A stretch of 64,000 nucleotides of DNA from assembly GCF_003597675.1 (NCBI RefSeq), contig NZ_CP030827.1:744001-808000 (forward strand). Direction: 5' to 3'. The number at the start of each line of letters is the position of its first letter. Position 1 is the first letter of the stretch. This document shows, one piece after another, positions 16,377 through 25,301 of this stretch. The notes under the pieces were generated by a model. The model was given only the letters and a program-made list of their open reading frames with translations. It made no database searches and was not told the origin of the DNA. The DNA comes from Neorhizobium sp. NCHU2750. Lineage in GTDB: Bacteria; Pseudomonadota; Alphaproteobacteria; Rhizobiales; Rhizobiaceae. Position numbers and translations under genes: made by a program.

Positions 16377-17354
16377 ATGGCAAGCAGTATCGACGGTTTG
16401 ACCCATAGCCACGTCTTTCTCGGCGAGGATCACGAGCGCAACGAGAAGAAGGTCTGGCTGGTGATTGCGCTGACCACGGCGATGATGGTGGCGGAAATCG
16501 TTGCCGGCACGATCTTCGGGTCGATGGCGCTGACGGCGGATGGCTGGCACATGTCGACCCATGCCGGCGCCATGCTGATTGCAGCATTGGCCTACATGTA
16601 TGCGCGGCGCAACGCCGCCAATCCGCGCTACACCTTCGGCACCGGCAAGCTCGGTGATCTCGGCGGCTTTGCCAGCGCCATCGTGCTGGCGCTGGTGGCG
16701 CTGTTCATCGCCGCAGAAAGCCTTGCCCGGCTCGCCAATCCGGTGGCGATCGATTTCGACCAGGCCATCTTCGTCGCCGCGATCGGCCTTGCGGTCAATC
16801 TCTTGAGCGCCTGGCTGCTCAGGGATGACCATGATCATCATCATGGCCATGGCGGGCATCACGGTCATCACGGAAGCCACGCCCATCACGGTGACCATGC
16901 GCATGGCGGGCATCACGATCACGCTAGCGGAAGCGACAACAATCTGCGCGCCGCCTACATGCATGTCCTCGCCGATGCGCTGACCTCGGTGCTTGCCATC
17001 GCCGCGCTCATTCTCGGTCGCCTCTACGGGTGGAATGCGCTCGATCCGATCATGGGCATCGTCGGAGGCGTCGTCATCGCCCGCTGGTCGTGGACGCTGC
17101 TGCGCGATACTGCCCGCGTTCTGCTCGATGCCCAGCCGGATGGCGGAGATCTGTCGGCAAGGATCAGGAAGCTGATGGAGACGCCGGACGACACGGTGAT
17201 GGACCTGCATGTCTGGCAGGTGGGGCCGGGCCATAATGCGGCAATCGTCTCGGTCGCCACCACGGCCGCCCACGCGCCGGCCTTCTACAAGGAAAAGCTG
17301 CGGGCCATTGACGGCCTCTCGCATGTCACGGTCGAGGTCACGCCGCTCGGTTGA
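16377..17354 (+). CDS. dmeF: DmeF, cation diffusion facilitator for Co/Ni efflux
   Basis: 325 residues from the ATG after GAAGGAG; the TTG at 16362 is part of that site. Six membrane helices of the CDF family with the ALTADGWHMSTHAG metal-site helix and its partner YMHVLADALTSVLA. Between helices IV and V lies a His-rich cytoplasmic loop (about residues 151-185, dozens of His/Gly/Asp). Inner-membrane antiporter exporting divalent metal against protons. It follows dmeR by 63 bases and should be co-transcribed. Confidence 0.9.
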   Translation: MASSIDGLTHSHVFLGEDHERNEKKVWLVIALTTAMMVAEIVAGTIFGSMALTADGWHMSTHAGAMLIAALAYMYARRNAANPRYTFGTGKLGDLGGFASAIVLALVALFIAAESLARLANPVAIDFDQAIFVAAIGLAVNLLSAWLLRDDHDHHHGHGGHHGHHGSHAHHGDHAHGGHHDHASGSDNNLRAAYMHVLADALTSVLAIAALILGRLYGWNALDPIMGIVGGVVIARWSWTLLRDTARVLLDAQPDGGDLSARIRKLMETPDDTVMDLHVWQVGPGHNAAIVSVATTAAHAPAFYKEKLRAIDGLSHVTVEVTPLG

Positions 17355-17412
17355 GCCACTGGGTGCCCCGAGCCGACAGCGCAGGCGTCGAGAGGGTAGG
17401 TCGGAAACGATG

Positions 17413-17433
17413 TCGCGCCCGAAAGGGGCGCGA
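17413..17433. terminator. Hairpin after dmeF
   Basis: TCGCGCCC, loop GAAAG, GGGCGCGA forms a perfect 8-bp stem about 60 bases after the dmeF stop. No T-tract follows on either strand, so termination is only a suggestion. Confidence 0.35.
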
Positions 17434-17511
17434 ACATATCAAGTCAGAAGATGGTTCAGGCCTACCGGCAGGGACGCAAGTTGCAGCAGTCCACGGCTGC
17501 GCCCAAAAGCG

Positions 17512-17763
17512 TCAGGCGAACTCTTCGTAGAGCGATTGAACCCAGACCTGCGGCGCGGCCTCTGCCGGTGTGGCATCGCCGGCTGTCATGCCCCAGAGCG
17601 CACTGGCAAGCGAACCCGATAGCAGCGTGCTGCTGCCGGTGAGTGCCCCTTGCGAGCGGGAAACCGATGGCGTCACGATCTGGGGCGCTTCCTCCTGCTC
17701 ACGCTCCACGGTCGCGGTCCGGTTCGGATATTGATAGCCATTAAGGCCGCTATCGATCTTCAT
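17512..17763 (-). CDS. Small hypothetical protein with a CtrA-type box upstream
   Basis: 83 residues from MKIDSGLNGYQYPNRT. It has a central Gly/Ala/Ser-rich stretch (GALTGSSTLLSGSLASALWGM) and no cysteine or known domain. The start is chosen because 24 bases upstream lies an exact TTAA-N7-TTAA box (17787-17801), the target of the cell-cycle regulator CtrA. If real, it may be a cell-cycle or motility-linked product. Function unknown. Confidence 0.5.
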   Translation of the reverse strand: MKIDSGLNGYQYPNRTATVEREQEEAPQIVTPSVSRSQGALTGSSTLLSGSLASALWGMTAGDATPAEAAPQVWVQSLYEEFA

Positions 17764-17786
17764 CGCGTTGATCCAAGTCCGTTTGG

Positions 17787-17801
17787 TTAACAAATGGTTA
17801 A
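17787..17801. promoter_or_regulatory. CtrA-type box TTAA-N7-TTAA
   Basis: TTAACAAATGGTTAA fits the full CtrA consensus of Alphaproteobacteria without mismatch. It is intergenic, just before the small gene at 17512-17763 and in a 220-base interval from the DUF2254 gene. Binding is inferred. Confidence 0.5.
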
Positions 17802-17982
17802 CGCGGGAACCTTGCGCGAAGCTTGTGTCGCTACCTGTTCGCGACTCAGTAGGGCTTGACAGGCGCTGAAGTGCTTATTCGTTTTGACAAAAAAGGCGTG
17901 AGAAAGCGGAGACTTGGCGGAATGCGCACGACAGCATCGTGCGGCCCCCTGCATTTTATCAGTCTTCCTCTGCAATGGCCGC

Positions 17983-19347
17983 TCAGCCGCCGAATCGTGT
18001 CGCAAGCGAGGCCATTTCGGCCTGCAGCCGCTCCCGATCCGGTGCGAAGGTCAGCACTTCCATGCTCCTCTGTGCCGCCTGAGCCGACAACCGTCCGGCC
18101 GCAGCCGCAAGCGCCGGATTGCCGGCACCGGCCACGGCCGCAAGCGATTTCTGCAGCCGGATCGCCACCTCGATCATCCCCGCACCATCGCGCGATGTCG
18201 GCATGAAGGCCGCATCGATGAGATCGTCCTCGCTCAGCGCTGCCACATGCACGCGCGGATAATCCGGCTCTTCTTTTCCGCCATCCGCCTTGCCCATATC
18301 GGTTTGGCTCACATCAGGCCTTCCAGGTTGCGGCTTGCCGAGCACCCGCACCAGCGTGGCCAGAACGTCGATGGCTGTTCCCGGATCGTTGATCCCCGGC
18401 GAAAGTGCCCGCGAGGAAATCTCCGACAATGCGATCAGCCCGAACCGCGGATCCTGCTCATAGGAGCGCCGGTCGCCGAGCGTATAGGCGGCGCGGATGC
18501 GCGCTGCGAGATCTTCCATCTCTAGGCCTTGCTTGGCGGGAAGCATGATATGGGCGATCGGCGTTGCCGGATCGCAATAGCTGCCGGCAAGCCGGGTGAC
18601 GAAAATATCCGATCCTGCATTCTCTGCGACGGCGGAAAGCGTCGCCATATCGAGATGCTGCAGATAGCCGATCTGATCGTGATGGATGGCGATCGCGTTG
18701 TCCGGCACGCTTTCAAGCGTCACGCCGCCCATCAGCGGTGCACGCCTGTATTCGTCCATCGCCTCCTGTGCGGCGCGCTCCACCCGGCTGATCGTCTCGC
18801 CCATATTGCCGAGCCCGGCCAAGTGATCCATCCAGCGCAGAAGCGTGATGACGATCAGCGCCACGACGACAAGCGTGGCGATAAACAGCACGAACCGGCC
18901 GCCATCGCCATAGAGATTGGTATTGAGCGCGATCAGGCTGACCAGCGAAAACAGGAAGGCACCGAGAAAGGTCGATAGCGCCCGCTGTGCCGTCGGGTCT
19001 TCCAGAAGAAGCCGGGTGGCACGCGGCGTGGCGCTTCCCGCCGCCGTCGCGGTGGCGCCCACCAGCGTGCTCAGCGAAAACGTGGTGACGGCGAGCATGC
19101 TCGAGGCGATGATCTGCAAAATCGCATCGACCGCATTCGAGCCGACGCTGCGCGGCAGGCCGGCGGGCAGGTAAGGGCCGATGACGACGGCCGCAAGCGC
19201 GGTCGAAATGCCGATCACGCCATAGAGCGACGCCCTGACCCAAAGCCGGCGCGACAGCCGGCTGGCCTTCCAGAGATAGGTAGAAATCACGAAGTCACGA
19301 TCCTGATATGCAAGAGACGGCAGGTAGTTAGGACCATATGCCGGCAT
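17983..19347 (-). CDS. DUF2254 integral membrane protein
   Basis: 454 residues. Four hydrophobic helices fill the first 190 residues (ASLYGVIGISTALAAVVIGPYL; ASSMLAVTTFSLSTLVGA; AFLFSLVSLIALNTNLYG; FVLFIATLVVVALIVITLL), followed by a large soluble part with the family signature ALSPGINDPGTAIDVL. The role of DUF2254 proteins is unknown. The GTG of VISTYLW (19290) is an alternative start, since no good ribosome site precedes the ATG. It is followed 57 bases upstream by ptrB on the same strand. Confidence 0.8.
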   Translation of the reverse strand: MPAYGPNYLPSLAYQDRDFVISTYLWKASRLSRRLWVRASLYGVIGISTALAAVVIGPYLPAGLPRSVGSNAVDAILQIIASSMLAVTTFSLSTLVGATATAAGSATPRATRLLLEDPTAQRALSTFLGAFLFSLVSLIALNTNLYGDGGRFVLFIATLVVVALIVITLLRWMDHLAGLGNMGETISRVERAAQEAMDEYRRAPLMGGVTLESVPDNAIAIHHDQIGYLQHLDMATLSAVAENAGSDIFVTRLAGSYCDPATPIAHIMLPAKQGLEMEDLAARIRAAYTLGDRRSYEQDPRFGLIALSEISSRALSPGINDPGTAIDVLATLVRVLGKPQPGRPDVSQTDMGKADGGKEEPDYPRVHVAALSEDDLIDAAFMPTSRDGAGMIEVAIRLQKSLAAVAGAGNPALAAAAGRLSAQAAQRSMEVLTFAPDRERLQAEMASLATRFGG

Positions 19348-19404
19348 GGCAAGGGATCGCGGCAGGTGAGGCGGGCGCGATGACGCAACCCGCCTGTTTC
19401 ACCC

Positions 19405-21513
19405 TTACATCTTCCCCGCAACCTTGATCGCGAACGCATATTCGAACGCGATCTCTTCCAGCCGCTGGAAGCGGCCCGACTTGCCGCCATGGCCGGCGGC
19501 CATGTTGGTCTTGAGCAGGATCGGTGCCGTGCCGGTCGTCATATCACGCAGCTTCGCCACCCACTTGGTCGGTTCCCAATAGGTCACCCGCGGGTCGGTG
19601 AGGCCGGAAATGGCGAGGACCGGCGGATAGGGACGCCCCGTCACATTGTCGTAAGGGCTATAGGCGGCAATCCAGCGATATTCCTCTTCCGAATCTATTG
19701 GGTTGCCCCATTCGGGCCATTCCGGCGGGGTGAGCGGCAGCGTGTCGTCGAGCATGGTGTTGAGCACGTCGACGAAGGGAACGGCCGCGATGATCCCGGC
19801 GAATTTCTCCGGCGCCATATTGGCAATCGCCCCCATCAGCATACCACCGGCGGAACCGCCCTCGGCGATAATCCGGTCGTAGGATGTAAAGCCCGTCGAA
19901 ACGAGGTGATCGGCCGCCGCGATGAAGTCCTTGAAGGTGTTCTGCTTGTTCTCCATCTTGCCGTTTTCGTACCAGGCAAAGCCCTTGTCCTTGCCGCCGC
20001 GGATATGGGCGATGGCATAGACGATGCCGCGATCGGCAAGTGACAGCGCATTGGTGGAAAACGAGGCGGGAATGGTGATGCCATAAGCGCCATAGCCGTA
20101 GAGCAGGCAGGGCGAGGAACCGTCGAGCGGCGTGTCGCGGCGGTAGAGCAGCGACACCGGCACCAGTTCGCCGTCATGCGCCGGCGCCATCACCCGGCGG
20201 GTGACGTAATCGTCCGGATTGTGGCCGGACGGCACTTCCTGGGTCTTCAACAGAACCCGCTCGCGCGTCACCATATCATAGTCGAAAAGCTGCGACGGCG
20301 TCGTCATCGACGAATAGGAGAAGCGGATCATGTCCGTATCGTATTCGGCTGCACCCGACAGGCCGAGCGAATAGGCCTCCTCGTCGAAGGCGATCGCATG
20401 TTCCTCGCCGGATCTGCGATCGCGGATGACGATCTGCGGCAGACCGTCCTTGCGCTGCAGCCAGATCAGATGGCGGGCATAGGCCATGTGGCTGATGATC
20501 AGCCGGCCCGGCTCATGCGGCACGATCTCCTTCCAGTTCTCCTTGCCCGGAGCGGAAACAGGCGCCTCGACGATCTTGAAGTCCTTGGCGTCGCCATCGT
20601 TGGTGAGGATGTAGAAGACGTCGCCGCCCTCGGTCATCGAATATTCGATGCCTTCCTCGCGCTCCGCCACCAGCCTCGGCTCAGCCATCAGATCCGAGGT
20701 CGGGATCAGGCGATATTCCGAGGTCTCGTGATCGTGTATGTCGATATAGATGAAATCGTCGAGCAGCGAGCCGCCGACGCCCATGAAGAAGCCGGGATCC
20801 TGCTCTTCGAACACCAGCCGGTCTTCCGACTGCTTCTGGCCGACGATGTGATGAAACACCTTGGACGGGCGGTGGTTCTCGTCCTGCAGCGTATAGAAGA
20901 AGCTCTTGCCGTCCGGCGCCCACACGCCGCCGCCGGCGGTGTTCTCGATCACGTCATCGAGGTCTTCGCCGGTCGCAAGATCACGAATGCGGAGGGTAAA
21001 ATATTCAGAGCCCTTGTCGTCATAGCCCCATATGCCGCGGGCATGGTCGGTCGAGTGGTCGATGCCTGCGAGGCGGAAATAGTCCTTGCCCGCCGCTTCC
21101 TTGTCGCCGTCAAGCAGCGTCAGTTTTTCGCCGCCATCGCGCGGCGTGCGAAAATAATGCGGCTGCTCGCCGCCGGTGACGAACAACGAGCCATACGCGT
21201 AAGGCCCGTCCTTCACCGGAACCGAGCTGTCGTCTTCCTTGATGCGGCCACGCATCTCGGCAAACAACGCTTTCTGAAGCTCGGCCGTGTCGCCGAGCGC
21301 CGCCTCCATATAGGCATTCTCGGCTTCCAGATGGCTGCGGATTGCCGGATCGAGGATCGACGGATCCTTGAACATCGCCTGCCAGTTATCCGCCCTCAGC
21401 CAGGCGTAGTCGTCGGTGCGGGTGATGCCGTGGCGCGTATCGGAGACCGGCTTCTTGGGCGCGACGGGGGCTGCAGGAAGATTGGCGAAAAGGGATTTGG
21501 GGGAGGGGGCCAA
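19405..21513 (-). CDS. ptrB: Oligopeptidase B / prolyl oligopeptidase (S9 serine peptidase)
   Basis: 702 residues. An N-terminal seven-bladed beta-propeller (about 75-420) gates a C-terminal alpha/beta-hydrolase domain with GGSAGG (S554), D640 (SGLTDPRV) and H675 (AAGHGGKSGR). Oligopeptidase B cleaves short peptides after Lys/Arg; the family assignment is strong, the exact specificity less so. The start is TTG, supported by GGAG 7 bases upstream. It is cytoplasmic, transcribed ahead of the DUF2254 gene. Confidence 0.9.
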   Translation of the reverse strand: MAPSPKSLFANLPAAPVAPKKPVSDTRHGITRTDDYAWLRADNWQAMFKDPSILDPAIRSHLEAENAYMEAALGDTAELQKALFAEMRGRIKEDDSSVPVKDGPYAYGSLFVTGGEQPHYFRTPRDGGEKLTLLDGDKEAAGKDYFRLAGIDHSTDHARGIWGYDDKGSEYFTLRIRDLATGEDLDDVIENTAGGGVWAPDGKSFFYTLQDENHRPSKVFHHIVGQKQSEDRLVFEEQDPGFFMGVGGSLLDDFIYIDIHDHETSEYRLIPTSDLMAEPRLVAEREEGIEYSMTEGGDVFYILTNDGDAKDFKIVEAPVSAPGKENWKEIVPHEPGRLIISHMAYARHLIWLQRKDGLPQIVIRDRRSGEEHAIAFDEEAYSLGLSGAAEYDTDMIRFSYSSMTTPSQLFDYDMVTRERVLLKTQEVPSGHNPDDYVTRRVMAPAHDGELVPVSLLYRRDTPLDGSSPCLLYGYGAYGITIPASFSTNALSLADRGIVYAIAHIRGGKDKGFAWYENGKMENKQNTFKDFIAAADHLVSTGFTSYDRIIAEGGSAGGMLMGAIANMAPEKFAGIIAAVPFVDVLNTMLDDTLPLTPPEWPEWGNPIDSEEEYRWIAAYSPYDNVTGRPYPPVLAISGLTDPRVTYWEPTKWVAKLRDMTTGTAPILLKTNMAAGHGGKSGRFQRLEEIAFEYAFAIKVAGKM

Positions 21514-21606
21514 GGAAGCACTCCGGTATGAAAGGAAGGAGTGCCAGAAATAGGTTGCCGCGCGGCAGGTGGCAAGCGGCGAAGGATGGTCGGAAAGATG
21601 GGAGAA

Positions 21607-21735
21607 CTATTTCTTGTCGCGTGGCTTTTGGTTCGGCAACACGCCATCGCGCCAACTCTGCCAGTAAACCACGCCAACAGCGATGCTGGCCCCTATGACA
21701 GGCATGACAAGTGCGATGATCTGCTCTGTCGTCAT
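21607..21735 (-). CDS. 42-residue membrane miniprotein, coupled to the gene before it
   Basis: MTTEQIIALVMPVIGA begins a frame of 42 codons with one membrane helix (residues 5-25) and a basic tail (NQKPRDKK). Its ATG overlaps the stop of the 81-residue gene upstream (ATGA), so it is probably translated by coupling. No domain is known. Shared orientation, overlap and hydrophobic character argue that it is real. Confidence 0.5.
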   Translation of the reverse strand: MTTEQIIALVMPVIGASIAVGVVYWQSWRDGVLPNQKPRDKK

Positions 21736-21977
21736 TTGCTCAGTCCTCTGAGGATCCAGCCTCCTGCCAAATGTAATGCAGTGCCCAATAGAAAACAACC
21801 AGTGGGCGCTGCAACGAGCCAGAACGGGCCGATCTGCAGGTTCATGTCACCGTAAACGACGCGGATGATGGGTGTAAATACGCCAATCAGCATGACCCCG
21901 ATGCCGATATTGTTCAGAAACGTCGCGCGAAGCTTGATCCGTTCCCTCTTCGCATCCGAAAGCACCAGTTCTTCCAT
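21732..21977 (-). CDS. Small two-helix membrane protein, unknown function
   Basis: 81 residues with a charged N terminus (MEELVLSDAKRERIKLR), then two hydrophobic helices (NNIGIGVMLIGVFTPIIRVVYG and PFWLVAAPTGCFLLGTALHLAG). The stop overlaps the start of the 42-residue protein that follows. The two may form a small membrane complex. The family is not recognised. Confidence 0.55.
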   Translation of the reverse strand: MEELVLSDAKRERIKLRATFLNNIGIGVMLIGVFTPIIRVVYGDMNLQIGPFWLVAAPTGCFLLGTALHLAGGWILRGLSK

Positions 21978-22097
21978 CTCCCGCTCCGCTCACGACCTCG
22001 TATGTTCACATCATGGTATTTCCCGCGTTGGTTGGTGGTCAATCGAGTGCACGTCTCCTAGTTTCCGCGCCGTCTGACATCTACGAATAGGGTTCAC

Positions 22098-22484
22098 ATG
22101 CAGAAATTGCTGCCGGTGCTGGCTATTGCCTTGTTTTCCGCTTCCGCCACTCATGCGCTCGATGCGCGCGCCACCAAGCAGCTGCAGGCGCTTGCTCCGG
22201 AAGAACGGCGCGAACAGCGTTGCGACGTGGAGGCGATGGATCAGATCCGCAAGACCGGCAACTACCGCCCCGACAAGGTGATCGCCTACACATTCGGCGA
22301 TACGACGGAAAAGGGTGACTCGATCAAGGCGCCAGGCGCCGTCTTCCGCAGCAGGGGCGAATGGTACCGGCTCAAATACAAGTGCCTGACCGGCGACAAG
22401 GGGCTGAGCATCGTCAATTTCGACTTCAAGATCGGCACCAAGGTCGAACGCAATCTGTGGAAGAAGTACTACCTCTACGACTGA
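22098..22484 (+). CDS. DUF930-family secreted protein
   Basis: 128 residues with a signal peptide (MQKLLPVLAIALFSASATHA). The mature protein begins LDARATKQLQALAPEERREQRCDVEAMDQIRK, typical of DUF930, a rhizobial periplasmic family of unknown function, and has a second Cys in YKCLTGDKG that could pair with RCDVEAM. It is convergent with the permease gene at 22530. Confidence 0.75.
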   Translation: MQKLLPVLAIALFSASATHALDARATKQLQALAPEERREQRCDVEAMDQIRKTGNYRPDKVIAYTFGDTTEKGDSIKAPGAVFRSRGEWYRLKYKCLTGDKGLSIVNFDFKIGTKVERNLWKKYYLYD

Positions 22485-22508
22485 TCCGCCGCTTCTGCGG
22501 CCGAAAGG

Positions 22509-22535
22509 GGCTGAGGCGTGCGTCGCGCCTCAGCC
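22509..22535. terminator. Hairpin between convergent genes
   Basis: GGCTGAGGCG and CGCCTCAGCC form a perfect 10-bp stem with a 7-base loop between the DUF930 gene and the permease, overlapping the permease stop codon. No T-tract, so efficiency is doubtful. Confidence 0.45.
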
Positions 22536-23696
22536 GGGAAGGTTCGGCGAGGCCTTGCGCTCGGGAAAGAGTTCCGAAAGCACCGTCATCAGGATCAGCG
22601 ACAAAGGCAGCGCCAGCATGGCGCCGACCGCGCCCCACATCCAGGTCCAGAACAGGATGGCGAGGAAGACGACGAATGGGTTGATCTCCCATTGGCGCCC
22701 CATCACCGCCGGAAAGATCAGGTTTTCCATGACGAGATGCACCGAGAAGAACAGGAATGCCGGCAGCAATGCCAGCAGGATGGCATCGTGGGTCAGCGTC
22801 CCGGCAATCGCCACCGAGATCGTCATCAGCGTGATGCCGAGAAACGGCACGAAGCTCGAGAGAAACGCGAACATGCCCCACAGCACCGGCATGCTCAGTC
22901 CGCAGGCCCAGGCGATCAGCGTCATCACGATGCCGAGGCAGAAATAGACGACGCTCGCGGTGGCGAAATAATAGCCCAGAACCTGGTCGATCGCGTTCAG
23001 CACGCGGATCGCCATCAGTCGTTGCCGCCGACGCGGAAAGGCCAGGATGATCGTCCGCCTCAGCCTCAGCCGCCCGTAGAGGAATAAAAGCAGCGCCGCG
23101 AAGAAGATCAGTCCCTGCACGATCGCCGGCGTCAGGCTGGAGGTGACGACGCCGAGAATATTGGTCGAGTTCTCCAGAAGCTTGTCCATCGACATCGGAC
23201 CGTTCTGGAAGGTTGCGGGCGAAATGTTCAGCCAGTGCTGCCTCTCCAGAAACGGCATCAGCCGGTCATAGGAGCGTTCGACGAAATTCGGCCCCTCCTG
23301 GATCAGTGTCGCCACTGGCTCGGCCAGCGCATTGGCGATCAGAAAGACGACGAGAAACACGAGCGACGAAAGAATGATGGCAATGCCGAAGCGCGGCACG
23401 CCGAGCCGCCCCAGCCGGTCCGCCACGAGGCCGAGGATCAGCCCGACGACGACGGCGAGCGTCACCGGGATCAGGATCAGCGCCATGTAATGGACGAGCG
23501 CGAAAAAGACGATGGTGAACAACCCGATCACCGCCCAGGCCATAGCCACTTCAAGCGCCTCGCGACCCAGCACGAGCGGTGCTTCCGGCTCGTCCAGGCC
23601 GTCATCGGCAGCGGAAAGCAGTTCCCGCCGCCTTAGGGCGAAATCGGCTGTATGCTTCCTGGCTCTTGATCCGCTGCGTGCGCTGATTGTCGTCAT
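22530..23696 (-). CDS. AI-2E (PerM/YdgG) family transporter
   Basis: 388 residues from the ATG following AGGGGA. About eight membrane helices in the family arrangement: a pair near residues 55-100, another at 105-130, a long periplasmic-type segment, and a dense C-terminal block (PVLWGMFAFLSSFVPFLGITLMTI, EINPFVVFLAILFWTWMWG). Members export AI-2 or act as Na+(Li+)/H+ antiporters; the substrate cannot be deduced. The 50-residue basic N-terminal tail is cytoplasmic. Confidence 0.85.
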   Translation of the reverse strand: MTTISARSGSRARKHTADFALRRRELLSAADDGLDEPEAPLVLGREALEVAMAWAVIGLFTIVFFALVHYMALILIPVTLAVVVGLILGLVADRLGRLGVPRFGIAIILSSLVFLVVFLIANALAEPVATLIQEGPNFVERSYDRLMPFLERQHWLNISPATFQNGPMSMDKLLENSTNILGVVTSSLTPAIVQGLIFFAALLLFLYGRLRLRRTIILAFPRRRQRLMAIRVLNAIDQVLGYYFATASVVYFCLGIVMTLIAWACGLSMPVLWGMFAFLSSFVPFLGITLMTISVAIAGTLTHDAILLALLPAFLFFSVHLVMENLIFPAVMGRQWEINPFVVFLAILFWTWMWGAVGAMLALPLSLILMTVLSELFPERKASPNLPG

Positions 23697-23733
23697 GTTT
23701 TCCCCTGCTGCCCTGCAACCTGCCGGAGAACGC

Positions 23734-23762
23734 AAAAACGGCGCTCCGGTTCCGGAACGCCG
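23734..23762 (-). terminator. Rho-independent terminator of the VOC dioxygenase gene
   Basis: Read on the minus strand, CGGCGTTCCGG pairs with CCGGAGCGCCG (one mismatch) and runs into TTTTT. It lies about 65 bases past the stop of the 23827-24693 gene, insulating it from the permease gene. Confidence 0.7.
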
Positions 23763-23826
23763 AGTGTCTGTTAGCTTTTTGGTAAGGGTTGTCGCCCGGC
23801 CGGATCGAAGGTGCCGGGTCTTGCTA

Positions 23827-24693
23827 TCAGGCCGACAGCGTCAGGCCGATGCCCCACGGGTCCTTCAGCTTGTGGCCTTCGGCTGTCTTCGTGGTGGCGA
23901 TCTCCTGCTTTTCCAGCGCCGCGAGCGCATCGGTCAGCGCCTGCGGGTCGTTGAAGACAACCGAATAGTCGGAAAGCCCTGTCATGTTGTCCTGCCGGGC
24001 CGAGGCGCCGCGGCTGTTCCAGATATTGGCGGCGATGTGGTGGTGATAGCCGCCGGTGGCAAAGAAGCTGGCGCCCGGATAGCGCGCCATGATCTTCAGC
24101 CCCAGCACGTCGCGATAAAATGCGTCGGCCTGCGGAATATTGCCGACCTGCAGGTGGATATGGCCGACCGAAGTTCCCGGCGCCATGCCGTTCCATCCTG
24201 TCTTGGGGGCGCTATCATAGAGCGCCTGCAGGTTCAGCCGGTCGGTCGCCATCTGCACCGTGCCGTCGGGGAAATAGGTCCATTCTTCCGGCGTGCGGTC
24301 GCGGTAGATTTCGATGCCGTTGCCTTCCGGGTCCGAGAGATAGAGCGCTTCGGAAACCAGATGGTCCGAGGCGCCATCGAGCTGCACGCCGGCATGGGCG
24401 GCATGCGCCAGCCAGTGGGCAAGCTCGTTTCGGTTCGGCATCAGGAAGGCGGTGTGGAACAGGCCGGCCGCCTGGCGCGGGGCGCGGTTGATGCCCTTTC
24501 CGGTGGTGAGCTGCAAAAGCGGCAGTCCATTGACGCCCATCAGCACGCCGCTCTCGCTCTTGTCCATCACCGACAGGCCGATAATGTCGCGGTAGAAGGC
24601 GGAAACGGTGTCGAGGTCGGTCACGACGAGATGGGCGTGTCCCACATGGGCCGGACGGGTCAGCGCGAATGCAGCTTCGGAAGAATTGGTCAT
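23827..24693 (-). CDS. Two-domain VOC (glyoxalase/extradiol-type) protein, CatE-like
   Basis: 288 residues from the ATG behind GGAG. Two tandem VOC modules, starting VGHAHLVVTDLD (about residue 16) and VGHIHLQVGNI (about 160), with candidate metal ligands in those histidines and in LSDPEGNGIEIYRD. The order resembles catechol 2,3-dioxygenases of the CatE type, which open aromatic rings with Fe(II) or Mn(II). No aromatic-degradation genes adjoin it, so a substrate cannot be given. Confidence 0.75.
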   Translation of the reverse strand: MTNSSEAAFALTRPAHVGHAHLVVTDLDTVSAFYRDIIGLSVMDKSESGVLMGVNGLPLLQLTTGKGINRAPRQAAGLFHTAFLMPNRNELAHWLAHAAHAGVQLDGASDHLVSEALYLSDPEGNGIEIYRDRTPEEWTYFPDGTVQMATDRLNLQALYDSAPKTGWNGMAPGTSVGHIHLQVGNIPQADAFYRDVLGLKIMARYPGASFFATGGYHHHIAANIWNSRGASARQDNMTGLSDYSVVFNDPQALTDALAALEKQEIATTKTAEGHKLKDPWGIGLTLSA

Positions 24694-24808
24694 CTGTGTT
24701 CTCCAGGGCGGCGGCAAAGCCGCGTTGACCGGACTATCGTCGATTGCGATCGTTCAAGAAAGTCGAAAAATGAGAGAAGCTTCGTTCAGAAAAAGTTGAC
24801 AGTGAACT

Positions 24809-24853
24809 TTGATGCGAATCAAGGCGGCGGGTGTAAGCTGCGGAAAATATAAC
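24809..24853 (+). promoter_or_regulatory. FNR/FixK box and -10 element of the stress-protein gene
   Basis: TTGAT-GCGA-ATCAA (24809-24822) is an exact anaerobox. TATAAC at 24848-24853 gives a start near 24858-24860, about 43 bases from the box centre, the usual activator position. AGGAGA follows at once. Low-oxygen induction by FnrN or FixK is inferred. Confidence 0.75.
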
Positions 24854-24872
24854 GGGATAGGAGACACTCTAT

Positions 24873-25289
24873 ATGTACAAGACGATCCTCGTTGCGGTCG
24901 ATACCGCGCAGATGGAAAAGGCCGAGCGGATCTTTCTGCAGGCCGGGCAGCTTGCCGCCGCGGGAGGCCGCGTGCTGATGGTCAACGTGGTCGAGGAACT
25001 GCCCGCCTATGTCGTTTCCGACCTGTCCGTCGACATGCTGGTCGATGCACGCAACAAGGCTGAAGGGCAGCTTCTCGAGCTGCAGAAGAAGACTGGCGTG
25101 AAGGCTGATATCGAGATCCGCCAGGGCTCGCCGGCAAAGGAAATTCTGGCGGCAGCCGAAACGGCCGAAGCCGATCTCATCATCATCGCCTCGCATGTGC
25201 CCGATCTCACCAACTACATCATCGGTGCCACCGCCGACCGCATCGTGCGCCATGCCAAATGCTCGGTTCTGATCGACCGGCGCGGGTGA
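24873..25289 (+). CDS. Universal stress protein (UspA family)
   Basis: 138 residues, single USP domain. Opening strand MYKTILVAVDTAQ and closing GATADRIVRHAKCSVLIDRR fit the family, but the ATP-binding loop G-x2-G-x9-G(S/T) is degenerate (ASHVPDLTNYIIGATADR has only the last Gly), so it may be a non-nucleotide-binding USP. The perfect FNR/FixK box upstream ties it to microaerobic life, as is common for rhizobial USPs. Confidence 0.88.
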   Translation: MYKTILVAVDTAQMEKAERIFLQAGQLAAAGGRVLMVNVVEELPAYVVSDLSVDMLVDARNKAEGQLLELQKKTGVKADIEIRQGSPAKEILAAAETAEADLIIIASHVPDLTNYIIGATADRIVRHAKCSVLIDRRG

Positions 25290-25301
25290 GGGGTCCTGCC
25301 G

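Noticed and set aside
20176..21531. 451-codon plus-strand frame opposite oligopeptidase B
   Set aside because: Shadow of a gene with a complete catalytic triad; no ribosome site.
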